Below, one piece after another: positions 10,497 through 19,082 of a stretch of 64,000 bases of DNA. The position numbers and the translations under genes were made by a program. The notes under the pieces are model-generated. The model was not told where the DNA came from and searched no databases. It saw only the letters and a program-made list of their open reading frames with translations. Within the stretch, counting starts at the first letter, position 1; every line of letters begins with the position of its first letter. This DNA is from Gammaproteobacteria bacterium (lineage in GTDB: Bacteria; Pseudomonadota; Gammaproteobacteria; Pseudomonadales; Azotimanducaceae). The stretch covers positions 9,854 to 73,853 of the forward strand of contig PBRQ01000013.1 of assembly GCA_002725995.1 (NCBI GenBank). Direction: 5' to 3'.

Positions 10497-11231
10497 CTGG
10501 CCCGCCTCATCATAATTTTAGTTGTCGCTATCGTTGTATACGCGACGCTGCGAGCACTACTCAAGAGTCAGCAATTGACCTCAAAGCAGTTTTCCCGCAT
10601 TTACCTGGCTACGCTGGCGGGGTTGGTCTTGCTGTTTCTTGGTGTCACGGGCCGATTGCACCCACTCTTTGCGGTGCTTGGTGCACTGCTCCCATTCGTC
10701 GCGAGAATCATCCCCTTGCTCACCAGAGGCATGCAGGCTTTTGGTCTATTCCAGCAATTCCGGAATCTGACGGGAGCCCAGAGTTCGACCGGACCCGACC
10801 AGTCGGAAATAAAAACTAGGTTTCTGCACGTAACACTCGTTCATGATTCGGGGATGATGGATGGCAAAGTGCTCGAAGGGTCTATGGGCGGCTCTATGCT
10901 GGCTAACCTGAACCTCCAGCAATTGCTTGTCCTGCTCGATGAATGCCGGGTTGACGCGGACTCGTTGAATGTCCTTCAGGCCTATCTCGATCGCGAACAT
11001 AAAGGTTGGCGCGGTAGTGACAACGGTGGTGGCACATCTTCTTCTGATAGTGGTGGGGAGTTGACAAAAGAACAGGCCTATGAGGTCCTAGGCCTCATGG
11101 ATGGGGCTTCAAAGGAGGAAATTGTTGATGCACATCGTAAGCTAATGCAAAGAATGCACCCTGATCGGGGTGGCTCGACTTACCTTGCCGCACGTATTAA
11201 TGAAGCTCGTAAGAGGCTACTGGGAAAATGA
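10497..11231 (+). CDS. Membrane-anchored J-domain (DnaJ-like) protein
   Basis: Co-chaperone with a C-terminal J domain (TKEQAYEVLGL to the end) holding the HPD motif at about 221-223, the part that stimulates DnaK ATPase. The frame remains open upstream of the first conventional start (TTG 10575) and encodes a clear hydrophobic helix (LIIILVVAIVVYATL); a CTG at 10497 lies eight bases after AAGGA (10484-10488), so I place the start there, giving 244 residues with two N-terminal membrane helices. The layout (membrane helices, a LNLQQLLVLLDEC segment, then J domain) recalls Pam18/Tim14-like bacterial proteins. The start codon is inference; the J domain is certain. Confidence 0.85.
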   Translation: MARLIIILVVAIVVYATLRALLKSQQLTSKQFSRIYLATLAGLVLLFLGVTGRLHPLFAVLGALLPFVARIIPLLTRGMQAFGLFQQFRNLTGAQSSTGPDQSEIKTRFLHVTLVHDSGMMDGKVLEGSMGGSMLANLNLQQLLVLLDECRVDADSLNVLQAYLDREHKGWRGSDNGGGTSSSDSGGELTKEQAYEVLGLMDGASKEEIVDAHRKLMQRMHPDRGGSTYLAARINEARKRLLGK

Positions 11232-11232
11232 A

Positions 11233-11715
11233 GTGAGCAATGTCCAATTCACAGGTTTCTGGGCAAGGTTCCTGGCATTCCTCATCGATAGCATTGCTGC
11301 AACGGTGCTGATTATTCCGCTCGTTGTTTTCATACTCGGAGAAACACGGCTTGAAGACTATGATCTGAAGAATACCGCCCAGGTGACGGAATTGATGAAC
11401 CGAATGGTGATCCAGTTTTCAGTTGAAACAATACTCATGGGCACTATATTTGTTCTCTTCTGGATTTTCAGGTCGGCAACTCCGGGAAAGATGCTTCTTG
11501 GCTGTAGTATTGTTGATGCCAAAACATATGGCAAAGCAGGCAGTCGACAAAATATTATTCGTTATATCGGCTATTTCGTCAGTTTAATTCCCCTTGGGCT
11601 AGGCTTCGTCTGGATTGCCTTTGATAACAAGAAGCAGGGCTTGCACGACAAAATGGCCGGCACAGTGGTTATCAAGGGTCGACCTCACGAGATCAATAAT
11701 GAAGCTGAACCTTAG
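11233..11715 (+). CDS. RDD family membrane protein
   Basis: Small integral membrane protein of the RDD family: 160 residues from the GTG at 11233, one base after the J-protein stop. The arginine/aspartate signature is visible as FWARFLAFLIDS in the first helix, with later helices near IIPLVVFIL, MGTIFVLFWIF and YFVSLIPLGLGFVWIAF, and the usual TPGKMLLG and QGLHDKMAGT segments. RDD proteins have been linked to small-molecule or ion transport, but this one's substrate is unknown. Its stop overlaps the next gene by 17 bases. Confidence 0.9.
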   Translation: MSNVQFTGFWARFLAFLIDSIAATVLIIPLVVFILGETRLEDYDLKNTAQVTELMNRMVIQFSVETILMGTIFVLFWIFRSATPGKMLLGCSIVDAKTYGKAGSRQNIIRYIGYFVSLIPLGLGFVWIAFDNKKQGLHDKMAGTVVIKGRPHEINNEAEP

Positions 11716-12766
11716 CCCGGACGAGGAAGACTTCCAGCGAGCGATTATCAAATTTGTCGACCAGGCATTCCCGCTGGCCGCAAGAGGGAACCCTTCGCCA
11801 GCAGATGAAGCACACTGGCACCAGGCCATTTCGAATGAAGGCTGGACAGCGGTGGAGTGGCCTTTAGAATTTGGTGGGCCGGGCTGGAGCCCGGTACAGA
11901 TATACCTCTGGTACCGGATCACCCTGCAGGCTAATTGTCCCCTTGCAGATTACTGTGGAACTCAGCTGGTCGGTCCCCTGTTGCAGCAATTTGGCGGTGG
12001 GTCTGATTATTCGCAACACCTGCGGGGAATCATCGAACATACCCATGTCTGGGGCAATGCAGTATTTTTTGATGCTTCCGCCACATTAGTGGCGACAGGT
12101 TCCAGCGAGAGCTTCCTTTTGACCGGGAAAACGCCCTGTTTTTCTACATCGGCAAAGTTCGACAGGGCACTGGTGCTTGCAGAAACCAGCGGTGGCTATT
12201 CCCTGTTCCTAGTCGACCTGAATTTGGCAGGGGTAACGAGAACGCAGGCAAAGTTTGCAGCGGACTTTTTCAGCCTGACACTTGATCAGGTTCGGGTCTC
12301 TGACCTCCTCGGTGAGAGAGACAAGGGCATCGATCAGCTGATTTCACTGATGAAGGGCCCAGAGAGTGTTTCTATGGTTGTTCACCTGCAGGTTGCCCTA
12401 TCAAACCTGAAGAAATCAGTAGTACTCAACGGCTTGCAGGCCAGTATGGAAAAAAAGCTGTCAGAACTGGAGATTGAGTTCAAGGCACTTGAGGCGACTG
12501 GCTTGCGTTCCATTTTGTCTGATTCAGCAGAGAAGCTACCGATTATCACTACCAGGGGACATTCGCTGGCAAGGAGAATCAGTGACACCTTCAGGGATGT
12601 AAAGGGGTACTACGCCTTGCCCGATGAAGTGGCTGTTGCGGGGGGCAATGAGCCCCCGTTAAGTGCACCCGACCTTGATGCCGGTTTCCGGCAGTTGGAG
12701 TATCTGCCTGGGCGCCCTCAGGGTTTCAGCGAGGATCTGCTCGCCAAAACACTGCTTGGCTTGTAG
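11699..12766 (+). CDS. Acyl-CoA dehydrogenase-like protein, degenerate
   Basis: A 355-residue member of the acyl-CoA dehydrogenase superfamily beginning MKLNLSPDEEDF. The N-terminal helical domain (GWTAVEWPLEFGGPGWSP) and middle beta domain (FLLTGKTPCFSTSAKFDRAL) are recognisable, but the C-terminal helical domain is short and lacks the usual RxxFG motif and a convincing catalytic glutamate. It may be a non-catalytic partner or bind another ligand. It overlaps the RDD gene by 17 bases and ends the four-gene VWA-J-RDD operon, an unusual place for a fatty-acid enzyme. Confidence 0.72.
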   Translation: MKLNLSPDEEDFQRAIIKFVDQAFPLAARGNPSPADEAHWHQAISNEGWTAVEWPLEFGGPGWSPVQIYLWYRITLQANCPLADYCGTQLVGPLLQQFGGGSDYSQHLRGIIEHTHVWGNAVFFDASATLVATGSSESFLLTGKTPCFSTSAKFDRALVLAETSGGYSLFLVDLNLAGVTRTQAKFAADFFSLTLDQVRVSDLLGERDKGIDQLISLMKGPESVSMVVHLQVALSNLKKSVVLNGLQASMEKKLSELEIEFKALEATGLRSILSDSAEKLPIITTRGHSLARRISDTFRDVKGYYALPDEVAVAGGNEPPLSAPDLDAGFRQLEYLPGRPQGFSEDLLAKTLLGL

Positions 12767-12828
12767 AGGATCACTATCCGTACTGCAAGTACTGTCTTCC
12801 AGGGGAAGGCCCTAAAGCCGGTTGGAAC

Positions 12829-12906
12829 TTGCAACCTGATTTACATTGGTGTGTGATGGGCTTCTGGTGGTCTGAAGGTTGCAATACACACTTTCTAAAC
12901 CACCAG
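12829..12906 (+). promoter_or_regulatory. Candidate structured leader of the aminotransferase gene
   Basis: The 166 bases between the acyl-CoA-dehydrogenase-like gene and the aminotransferase contain two perfect inverted repeats that interleave: TTGCAACCT (12829-12837) with AGGTTGCAA (12876-12884), and CTGGTGGT (12864-12871) with ACCACCAG (12899-12906). The left arm of the second lies in the loop of the first, so they can form either a pseudoknot or two exclusive hairpins, as in attenuators. No known riboswitch class was recognised. It ends 26 bases before the start codon. Confidence 0.35.
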
Positions 12907-12932
12907 CCTGACCCCTAAATGGATGTACCCAG

Positions 12933-14264
12933 ATGTCTAAAATTGATCACAACCTTATCCCGCAGGATCTTGATTCCTTTTGGATGCCGATGACCGCCAA
13001 TCGCAGTTTCAAAGAGAATCCACGCTTTATCGTTGGTGCCCGGGGAATGTATTACACGGACAGTAACGGGCAGGAACTAATGGATGCCTCGGCCGGGCTC
13101 TGGTGTGTCAATGCCGGTCACTATCGTCCAGAGATAAACCGTGCTATTGCGGAGCAGTTGGAAACGCTGGACTTTGCCCACAGTTTTAATAGTGGTCACC
13201 CCTACGCGTTCAACTATGCGAACAGGCTGGTCAAACACTTTCCCGCTTCAATGAATCACGTTTTTTTTACGAACTCAGGCTCCGAATCGGTTGATACCGC
13301 ACTCAAGATTGCACTCGCCTATCACAAGGCCCATGGCCAGGGCTCAAGGCATAGGCTGATTGGCCGAGAAAAGGCCTATCATGGTATGGGGTTTGGCGGT
13401 ATTTCTGTAGGTGGCCTGGTCAAGAACCGCAATGCATTTGGCGCCCTGCTGCCAGGAACCGATCACATAAGGCACACCCTTTATTTGGAGCGCAGTGCTT
13501 TTTCAAGGGGTTTACCGGAAGAGGGAGTTGAATATGCCGATGACCTGCAGAGGCTTGTTGACCTGCACGGTGCTGACACGATCGCAGCGGTCATCGTTGA
13601 GCCCGTAGGTGGTGCCGGTGGTGTGCTGCTCCCACCCGAAGGTTATCTGCAAAGGCTACGTGATATCTGTTCTGAAAATGGCATTCTGCTGATATTTGAT
13701 GAAGTTATCACCGGCTTCGGTCGCCTTGGTGCGAGCTGCGCGGCGCAACGGTTTGGTGTCACCCCTGATATGATCACGGCCGCAAAGGGGATTACTAATG
13801 CGACGGTTCCCATGGGAGCAGTATTTGTAAATGATACTATTTACGAGGCATTCATGGGTATGGATGAAAGTGGTATTGAATTGTCCCACGGTTATACCTA
13901 CTCTGGGCACCCTCTAGCATGTGCAGCAGGGATGGCCACGCTAGACATATACGAACAGGAGAATTTGTTTCCAAGGGCAGCGACACTAAATGACCATTGG
14001 ATGGATTCGGCTTTGGGGCTAAGCGGGCTTGAAAAAGTCATCGATATTCGTTGCTTTGCCCTGCTGGCAGCTATCGAGATCGAACCAAGAGCCGACGCGG
14101 CAATACAGCGTGGAACGGAGGCAGCAAAGATCTGCTATGAAAATGGGATCTGGGTAAGAAATATTGGCGATGTGCTTGTGCTGTCCCCTCCCCTCATCAT
14201 CACTGAAGCGGAAATCAGCCACATATTTGAGGTGATCGGCCAAGCCATCGAACAGACCGCCTAA
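12933..14264 (+). CDS. Class III omega-amino acid:pyruvate aminotransferase
   Basis: PLP-dependent aminotransferase moving the amino group of an omega-amino acid (such as beta-alanine) or an amine to pyruvate. The 443 residues begin with the family-typical DLDSFWMPMTANRSFK and contain DASAGLWCVNAGH, the phosphate-binding TNSGSESVDTALK, FDEVITGFGR and the Schiff-base lysine in ITAAKGIT (K285). These features fit the beta-alanine:pyruvate group (BauA-like), but substrate cannot be settled from sequence. An SDR follows 21 bases later behind GAAGGAG, so the pair is likely an operon for amine or amino-acid catabolism. Confidence 0.9.
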   Translation: MSKIDHNLIPQDLDSFWMPMTANRSFKENPRFIVGARGMYYTDSNGQELMDASAGLWCVNAGHYRPEINRAIAEQLETLDFAHSFNSGHPYAFNYANRLVKHFPASMNHVFFTNSGSESVDTALKIALAYHKAHGQGSRHRLIGREKAYHGMGFGGISVGGLVKNRNAFGALLPGTDHIRHTLYLERSAFSRGLPEEGVEYADDLQRLVDLHGADTIAAVIVEPVGGAGGVLLPPEGYLQRLRDICSENGILLIFDEVITGFGRLGASCAAQRFGVTPDMITAAKGITNATVPMGAVFVNDTIYEAFMGMDESGIELSHGYTYSGHPLACAAGMATLDIYEQENLFPRAATLNDHWMDSALGLSGLEKVIDIRCFALLAAIEIEPRADAAIQRGTEAAKICYENGIWVRNIGDVLVLSPPLIITEAEISHIFEVIGQAIEQTA

Positions 14265-14285
14265 TTGAATTGAGAAGGAGAAGTT

Positions 14286-15062
14286 ATGAATATCAAGGAC
14301 AAAATAGTCGTAATCACTGGTGGAGCCAGCGGTATAGGGCGCGCAATGGCGACACGCTTCATTAATGATGGCGCCAAACAGGTTGTCATTGCAGACGTAA
14401 ACGCTGACGGCCTTAATGAGGTTGCTGCACAGATCGGTGCCCGGGCGATTGCCACAGATGTTTCGGATGAAGCGGCGGTAAAAAGCCTCATCAAGACGAC
14501 CGAAGATGACTATGGGCAGATTGACCTGCTTTGTAACAATGCCGGCATTGGCTCGCCTGGGGGACCAGAAGTTGACAATGAATGCTGGGAGCAAATCTGG
14601 CAAATAAATGTCATGGCGCATGTTTATGCTGCACGAGCAGCCCTGCCGCATATGCTTTCAAGGCAGGATGGCTATATTTTGAATACGGCTTCGGCTGCCG
14701 GCTTGCTGTCGCAGGTGGGATCTGCACCCTACGCGGTGACCAAGCACGCTGCCGTAGGGTTCGCTGAGTGGCTTGCGTTAAGCTATGGCAAAAGGGGCTT
14801 AAAGGTCTCAGTTCTCTGCCCACAGGCGGTCAGAACGGCAATGACGGCTGACAATCAGGATGGTGTTGCATCCATTGACGGCATGATGGAGCCGGAGGTT
14901 CTCTGTGAATCCGTCGTCGAGGCGATCAATGCTGAACAGTTCCTGATCCTGCCTCACCAGGAGGTTCTTGGCTATATGCAAAAGAAAACTTCAAACTATG
15001 ACCGTTGGATTAGCGGCATGCAGCGTCTCCACGCGAAGTTTGGGGACGACAATTGGCCCTGA
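14286..15062 (+). CDS. SDR-family oxidoreductase
   Basis: Short-chain dehydrogenase/reductase of 258 residues. The NAD(P)-binding TGGASGIGRA motif is at about 11-20, the NNAG motif appears in LLCNNAGIG, and the catalytic Ser and YxxxK appear in NTASAAGL and YAVTKHA. The acidic residue after the second strand (VIADVNADG) suggests NAD(H) preference. AGAAGGAGAAGTT gives a strong ribosome site. It is cotranscribed with the aminotransferase and followed by a hairpin terminator. The substrate is unknown. Confidence 0.9.
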   Translation: MNIKDKIVVITGGASGIGRAMATRFINDGAKQVVIADVNADGLNEVAAQIGARAIATDVSDEAAVKSLIKTTEDDYGQIDLLCNNAGIGSPGGPEVDNECWEQIWQINVMAHVYAARAALPHMLSRQDGYILNTASAAGLLSQVGSAPYAVTKHAAVGFAEWLALSYGKRGLKVSVLCPQAVRTAMTADNQDGVASIDGMMEPEVLCESVVEAINAEQFLILPHQEVLGYMQKKTSNYDRWISGMQRLHAKFGDDNWP

Positions 15063-15122
15063 GGGAGTTAGAATAGATGTAGCGCTGATTTGAGTTCAGC
15101 TTGCGGGCGCTTAAAAAAAACT

Positions 15123-15156
15123 GCTAAAGAGATTAGACCTACTTTAGCGAGTTTTT
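15123..15156 (+). terminator. Rho-independent terminator after the SDR gene
   Basis: GCTAAAG (15123-15129) pairs with CTTTAGC (15142-15148) around a 12-base loop, followed by GAG and TTTTT (15152-15156). It lies 60 bases past the SDR stop and 150 bases before metA, separating the two units. Confidence 0.6.
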
Positions 15157-15309
15157 CTCCGTTTTCTAATAACGAGCAGGCTAGTGCCTTCGTAAGTGAT
15201 TGATTTGTATATCCAACGCTATTGCAGTGTTGCGATATTTGACCCAAATAATCTATTTACGAGCAGGAACTAGTTAGAGCTGAGTGGGTTTTTTTTCGAG
15301 GTAAGAATA

Positions 15310-16260
15310 ATGCCAATTACCATCCAAGACGGACTTCCTGCTACGGATGTATTGCAGCGCGAGAACATTTTTTGCATATCGAGCAGCCGGGCTGAGCATC
15401 AGGACATCCGTCCCATGCGAATACTGCTTCTCAACCTGATGCCGAAAAAAATAGAAACGGAGATCCACCTGCTGCGCATGCTCTCGAATACACCACTGCA
15501 GGTGCACATTGACCTAATGCGAATCGATGACAGGCCTTCAAAGAATACCCCTATTGAGCATATGGAGACTTTTTATAAGAACTTCGCTGCAATCAGGGAT
15601 TCCAAATTCGATGGCATGATCATCACGGGAGCGCCGCTTGGTCAGGTTGATTTTGCTGACGTCCACTTCATGGATGCCATGAAGGAAATCCTGGACTGGA
15701 GTACGGAAAACGTTACCTCAACCATGTTTTTATGCTGGGCAGCCCAGGCTGCCATTTATCACCTATATGGTGTGGAGAAACACGTCCTGCCGAAAAAAAT
15801 ATCCGGGGTTTACCCACATCGGCTGGTTAACCCCCTGTCCCCAATTATTCGTGGTTTCGATGATATTTTTGATGCACCTCACTCACGATACGCCGAGATC
15901 CGTAAAGGCGATATTGAGCAGGTTTCTGAACTGGAGATCATTGCGGATTCAGAAATCGCAGGGGCTTATATCTTTGTGCACAGGGAAGGTAAGCACGTTT
16001 TCGTTACCGGCCACTCGGAATATGAACCCCTGTGCCTCAAGGATGAATATGAGCGAGATTTAAGGGCAGGTTCTAGGCCTGATGTGCCTGAAAACTACTT
16101 CCCCGGGGATGATCCAGATGCCGATCCTATCGTTACCTGGAAAAGCCACGGCAATCTGCTATTTTCCAACTGGATTAATCACTACGTTTATCAACTTACC
16201 CCATTCGAAGAAGCTGAAATTGGTAATATTCGTACAAATTCTCCTATGCAAGGAAGATAA
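15310..16260 (+). CDS. metA: Homoserine O-succinyltransferase MetA
   Basis: Acylates homoserine in the first committed step of methionine synthesis. The 316 residues match the family (E. coli 309). The catalytic cysteine is C142 in FLCWAAQA, the His-Glu pair is in TGHSEYEP, and the conserved RPMRILLLNLMPKK occurs at the N-terminus. The residue reported to set acyl-donor choice, position 111, is Gly here (TGAPLGQV), which in characterised enzymes goes with succinyl-CoA, whereas Glu goes with acetyl-CoA. GAGGTAAGA precedes the ATG. The upstream 150 bases show no recognisable SAM riboswitch. Confidence 0.96.
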   Translation: MPITIQDGLPATDVLQRENIFCISSSRAEHQDIRPMRILLLNLMPKKIETEIHLLRMLSNTPLQVHIDLMRIDDRPSKNTPIEHMETFYKNFAAIRDSKFDGMIITGAPLGQVDFADVHFMDAMKEILDWSTENVTSTMFLCWAAQAAIYHLYGVEKHVLPKKISGVYPHRLVNPLSPIIRGFDDIFDAPHSRYAEIRKGDIEQVSELEIIADSEIAGAYIFVHREGKHVFVTGHSEYEPLCLKDEYERDLRAGSRPDVPENYFPGDDPDADPIVTWKSHGNLLFSNWINHYVYQLTPFEEAEIGNIRTNSPMQGR

Positions 16261-16325
16261 AAAGCCGGTCGATTATGTCCAGCTAGTAAATCGCTTGAGA
16301 GTTGTAATCACAGAAAAGATTTGCA

Positions 16326-17702
16326 ATGACTGATCAAAATAAGCCCCTGCTGGTAACTGGGACGGTTAGCGGTGGTCTACTGCGCCTGACTTTACCGATG
16401 ATTCTCGGGATATCCTCAAGCCTTCTCGCCGGGCTGGCCGAGACCTGGTACCTTGGCCAATTGGGCACTATTCCCCTTGCGGCCTATAGCTTTACCTTCC
16501 CCGTAACCGGCGCGCTGATGTCCTTGTCACTCGGTATCTCAATTGGTGTTTCTTCGGTTCTCGCAAGAACCGTAGGCAGTGGAGACAGTGATGATGTTCG
16601 GAGAATAGCGACCGATGGCATTAGCCTGGTGGCCATTGTAATGCTACTGGTGACCGTCATAGGCGAGCTAACGATAGAACCCTTGTTCAGGGCTCTCGGC
16701 GCAGACAGCTCGACATTGCCCCTCGTCAATGACTATATGCGTATCTATTACCTGTCCGTTATGTTCCTTGCGGTTCCTTCGGTCGGTGCCAATGCTCTGA
16801 GGGCTACCGGCGATGCAAGTATTTCAGGCACAATCATGGTGACTGGATCGCTGCTGCAAATCATCCTCGGGCCATTCTTCATTTTTGGGTTGTTTGGACT
16901 CCCAGCGCTAGGTATAACCGGTGCGGCCGTGGCTAACCTGATTGCTCGCCTGGTGTTGTTTGTCGTGACTATGTACATATTGGCATTCAAGGAACACCTG
17001 CTGGATTACCATGATATGCAGTTACAAAAGGTGATCAATTCATGGAAGCGGATCATGGCCGTTAGCATTCCAGCAACCGCGACCAACCTGATTGGCCCTA
17101 TTTCGATTGCAATTATCGTAAGCCTGCTGGCGAGCTACAGCCAGGAAACCGTGGCGGGCTTTGGTATCGCCAGCCGTATTGAAGGTCTGTTTGTTATTCC
17201 TTTGTTTGCCTTGTCAGCAAGCATTGGCCCCTTCGTGGGGCAAAATTGGGGAGCTGATTATCTGCAGCGCGCAAACCAGGCAATGCTCTTGTCGTTCAAA
17301 TACTCACTTGCCTGGGGGTTGTTTGTCGCTATTCTTTTGTATGTGTTTGGAACCAGCCTGGCGGGCCAGTTTGACGACAACCTGGAAGTGATCGAGGTCG
17401 CATCAACCTACCTGCTCATCGTCCCATTAAGCTACGGTACATGGGGTGTGCTAATGATGGCTTCCGCCATCTTTAACTCGTTGGGTAAACCAATATCTTC
17501 GACGATCATGTCTATTATCAGAATGTTTGTTGTTTATGTTCCCCTCGCCTACCTGGGAGAGTATCTGTTCGGTTTTCCGGGAATTTTTGCAGCCGCCTTT
17601 ACGGCTAATCTGCTGATGGGAATCATTGGGTTTGGCTGGAACAGGAAAACCTATCTGCCGCAAATTCAGCGGGCAGCGGACCCAGCTGCAGACGGTGACT
17701 AA
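16326..17702 (+). CDS. MATE-family efflux transporter
   Basis: Multidrug and toxic compound extrusion-type cation-coupled exporter in the inner membrane. The 458 residues hold about 12 hydrophobic helices in two similar halves; the first helix region reads RLTLPMILGISSSLLAGLAETWYLGQ-like and the second half starts near WKRIMAVSIPATATNLIGP. The ATG follows metA by 65 bases, so cotranscription is possible. Substrate cannot be inferred. Confidence 0.9.
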   Translation: MTDQNKPLLVTGTVSGGLLRLTLPMILGISSSLLAGLAETWYLGQLGTIPLAAYSFTFPVTGALMSLSLGISIGVSSVLARTVGSGDSDDVRRIATDGISLVAIVMLLVTVIGELTIEPLFRALGADSSTLPLVNDYMRIYYLSVMFLAVPSVGANALRATGDASISGTIMVTGSLLQIILGPFFIFGLFGLPALGITGAAVANLIARLVLFVVTMYILAFKEHLLDYHDMQLQKVINSWKRIMAVSIPATATNLIGPISIAIIVSLLASYSQETVAGFGIASRIEGLFVIPLFALSASIGPFVGQNWGADYLQRANQAMLLSFKYSLAWGLFVAILLYVFGTSLAGQFDDNLEVIEVASTYLLIVPLSYGTWGVLMMASAIFNSLGKPISSTIMSIIRMFVVYVPLAYLGEYLFGFPGIFAAAFTANLLMGIIGFGWNRKTYLPQIQRAADPAADGD

Positions 17703-17738
17703 ATGCCGCGGGGCTACTCCAAGCCTGACCATCTCTGT

Positions 17739-18968
17739 TCACGCCGAGTTATTCTCGCGCTGCCTGGTAAGCGGGAATACCAATGCCAGCCACAGGCATG
17801 CCACGACAAAGCCGATGGTAAGATAGTAGTTGCTCATGGCAATACCTGCCCTCTGTAACAATACGATCACGACGGATGAAATACCCTTGCCTGACCGGTA
17901 CCCGAAGACATCAATTACTTCCTTGGCCCGGTATCGCGCATCAAAGTTGAGGGGAATATAGAGGAGTTCTTTGGCGCCGCGGAATATTGAATAGTCAAAA
18001 GCCTTGAACAGAAAAAATGCCACACCAACCGTGACCAGGTTTGGCGAGATGAGAGCGGTGGAGATTGCCGCAATGTGTATCAAGGGCAGTACCATGTGCA
18101 CCCAGCGTAGGGCAAGGAATGACAGCAGGAGGGGAGAAACAACGAACTGCAGGAACAGGACGCAGGTATTTAGTGTTCCCCAGAACCTGCCTTGAAATGC
18201 AGTCTCCTCATCTGGCTTACCAACAAAATCAGATGACAGCAGCAACTGGAACTTAAAATCCAGAACCGCTGCTATCACCTGGGTAGAAAAAACAATGGCG
18301 AGCAGGCACGCCAGGGTAGGATTGGAACGAAACAGGTGCCACCCCATATAATGCTTGTCTCGTTCAGGCCCCGCTTCAGGCATGGCAGGCTGACCGTGAA
18401 TTACGTAGGTCAGATTTGACAGCATGGCAGCAGGGATCACAGAGATTGCGGCAAGCAGTATCATCGCCTCTGTACCCAACGATTCAGCAGAAAGGGCTAC
18501 CAAGGAGCCACCGACAGCTCCGCCAAGACCCGCTATGCCGGTAACGGGCCCATTTACTTTCTTAGCAGTCTCGGATGAGAGGGAGGAGTTGATATAGCTC
18601 CAGTACTGTTCTATCAGGAGGACTATGTACAGCTCCTTTACAAGAAATAGAACGGGTGTAATGAGCTTGCTGCCGGTCATTAATGCCAAGTAGCAGGCCA
18701 GGATGATGAGACCGGAACCGAGGGAGGTTACCAGCAGTGTTCGCCTCGGTCCCAGTTGGCTGAGTATCCAGCCATAGAGTGCGACTCCGGCGAAAACAAC
18801 AAAAGGCATTGCAGCCATGACCAATGGCAGATTTTCAGCACCGTATGCGGTCTTGAACAGTACGGTTGCCGCCGATCGGATAAGTTCATAGCCCGCCAGG
18901 GTGAACATCGCCGATACCGCCATCATGAAGGCTATTTTATACTCACCGGGTATTTTCATCGGCAACAT
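17739..18968 (-). CDS. Nucleotide-translocase-like (Npt1/Npt2, ATP:ADP antiporter type) carrier
   Basis: Polytopic membrane protein of about 409 residues from the ATG at 18968 (MLPMKIPGEYKIAF); longer starts up to 19100 would overlap the divergent serC-like gene. It has about 12 helices. The segment FRGAKELLYIPLNFDARYRAKEVIDVFGYRSGKGIS closely follows the conserved region of bacterial members of the ATP:ADP antiporter family, where KELLYIPL and the later VFG..GK are typical (quoted in pieces of the longer region). Free-living bacteria carry such relatives with unknown substrates, so nucleotide exchange is only inferred. It could also be annotated simply as MFS-like. Confidence 0.7.
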   Translation of the reverse strand: MLPMKIPGEYKIAFMMAVSAMFTLAGYELIRSAATVLFKTAYGAENLPLVMAAMPFVVFAGVALYGWILSQLGPRRTLLVTSLGSGLIILACYLALMTGSKLITPVLFLVKELYIVLLIEQYWSYINSSLSSETAKKVNGPVTGIAGLGGAVGGSLVALSAESLGTEAMILLAAISVIPAAMLSNLTYVIHGQPAMPEAGPERDKHYMGWHLFRSNPTLACLLAIVFSTQVIAAVLDFKFQLLLSSDFVGKPDEETAFQGRFWGTLNTCVLFLQFVVSPLLLSFLALRWVHMVLPLIHIAAISTALISPNLVTVGVAFFLFKAFDYSIFRGAKELLYIPLNFDARYRAKEVIDVFGYRSGKGISSVVIVLLQRAGIAMSNYYLTIGFVVACLWLALVFPLTRQRENNSA

Positions 18969-19082
18969 TTTCTTTAACGGCAAGAGATGATTGTAATTAG
19001 GCACATTTTCTTCGACTCTCAACTTGACATATAGCACCGAAATCCGCAAATTGCGCCTCTTTTGGAATCCTCTGGTATAAGC

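Noticed and set aside
15063-15309. SAM riboswitch before metA
   Set aside because: Apart from the SDR terminator hairpin, no SAM-binding core was found; a T8 run at about 15290 lacks a stem.
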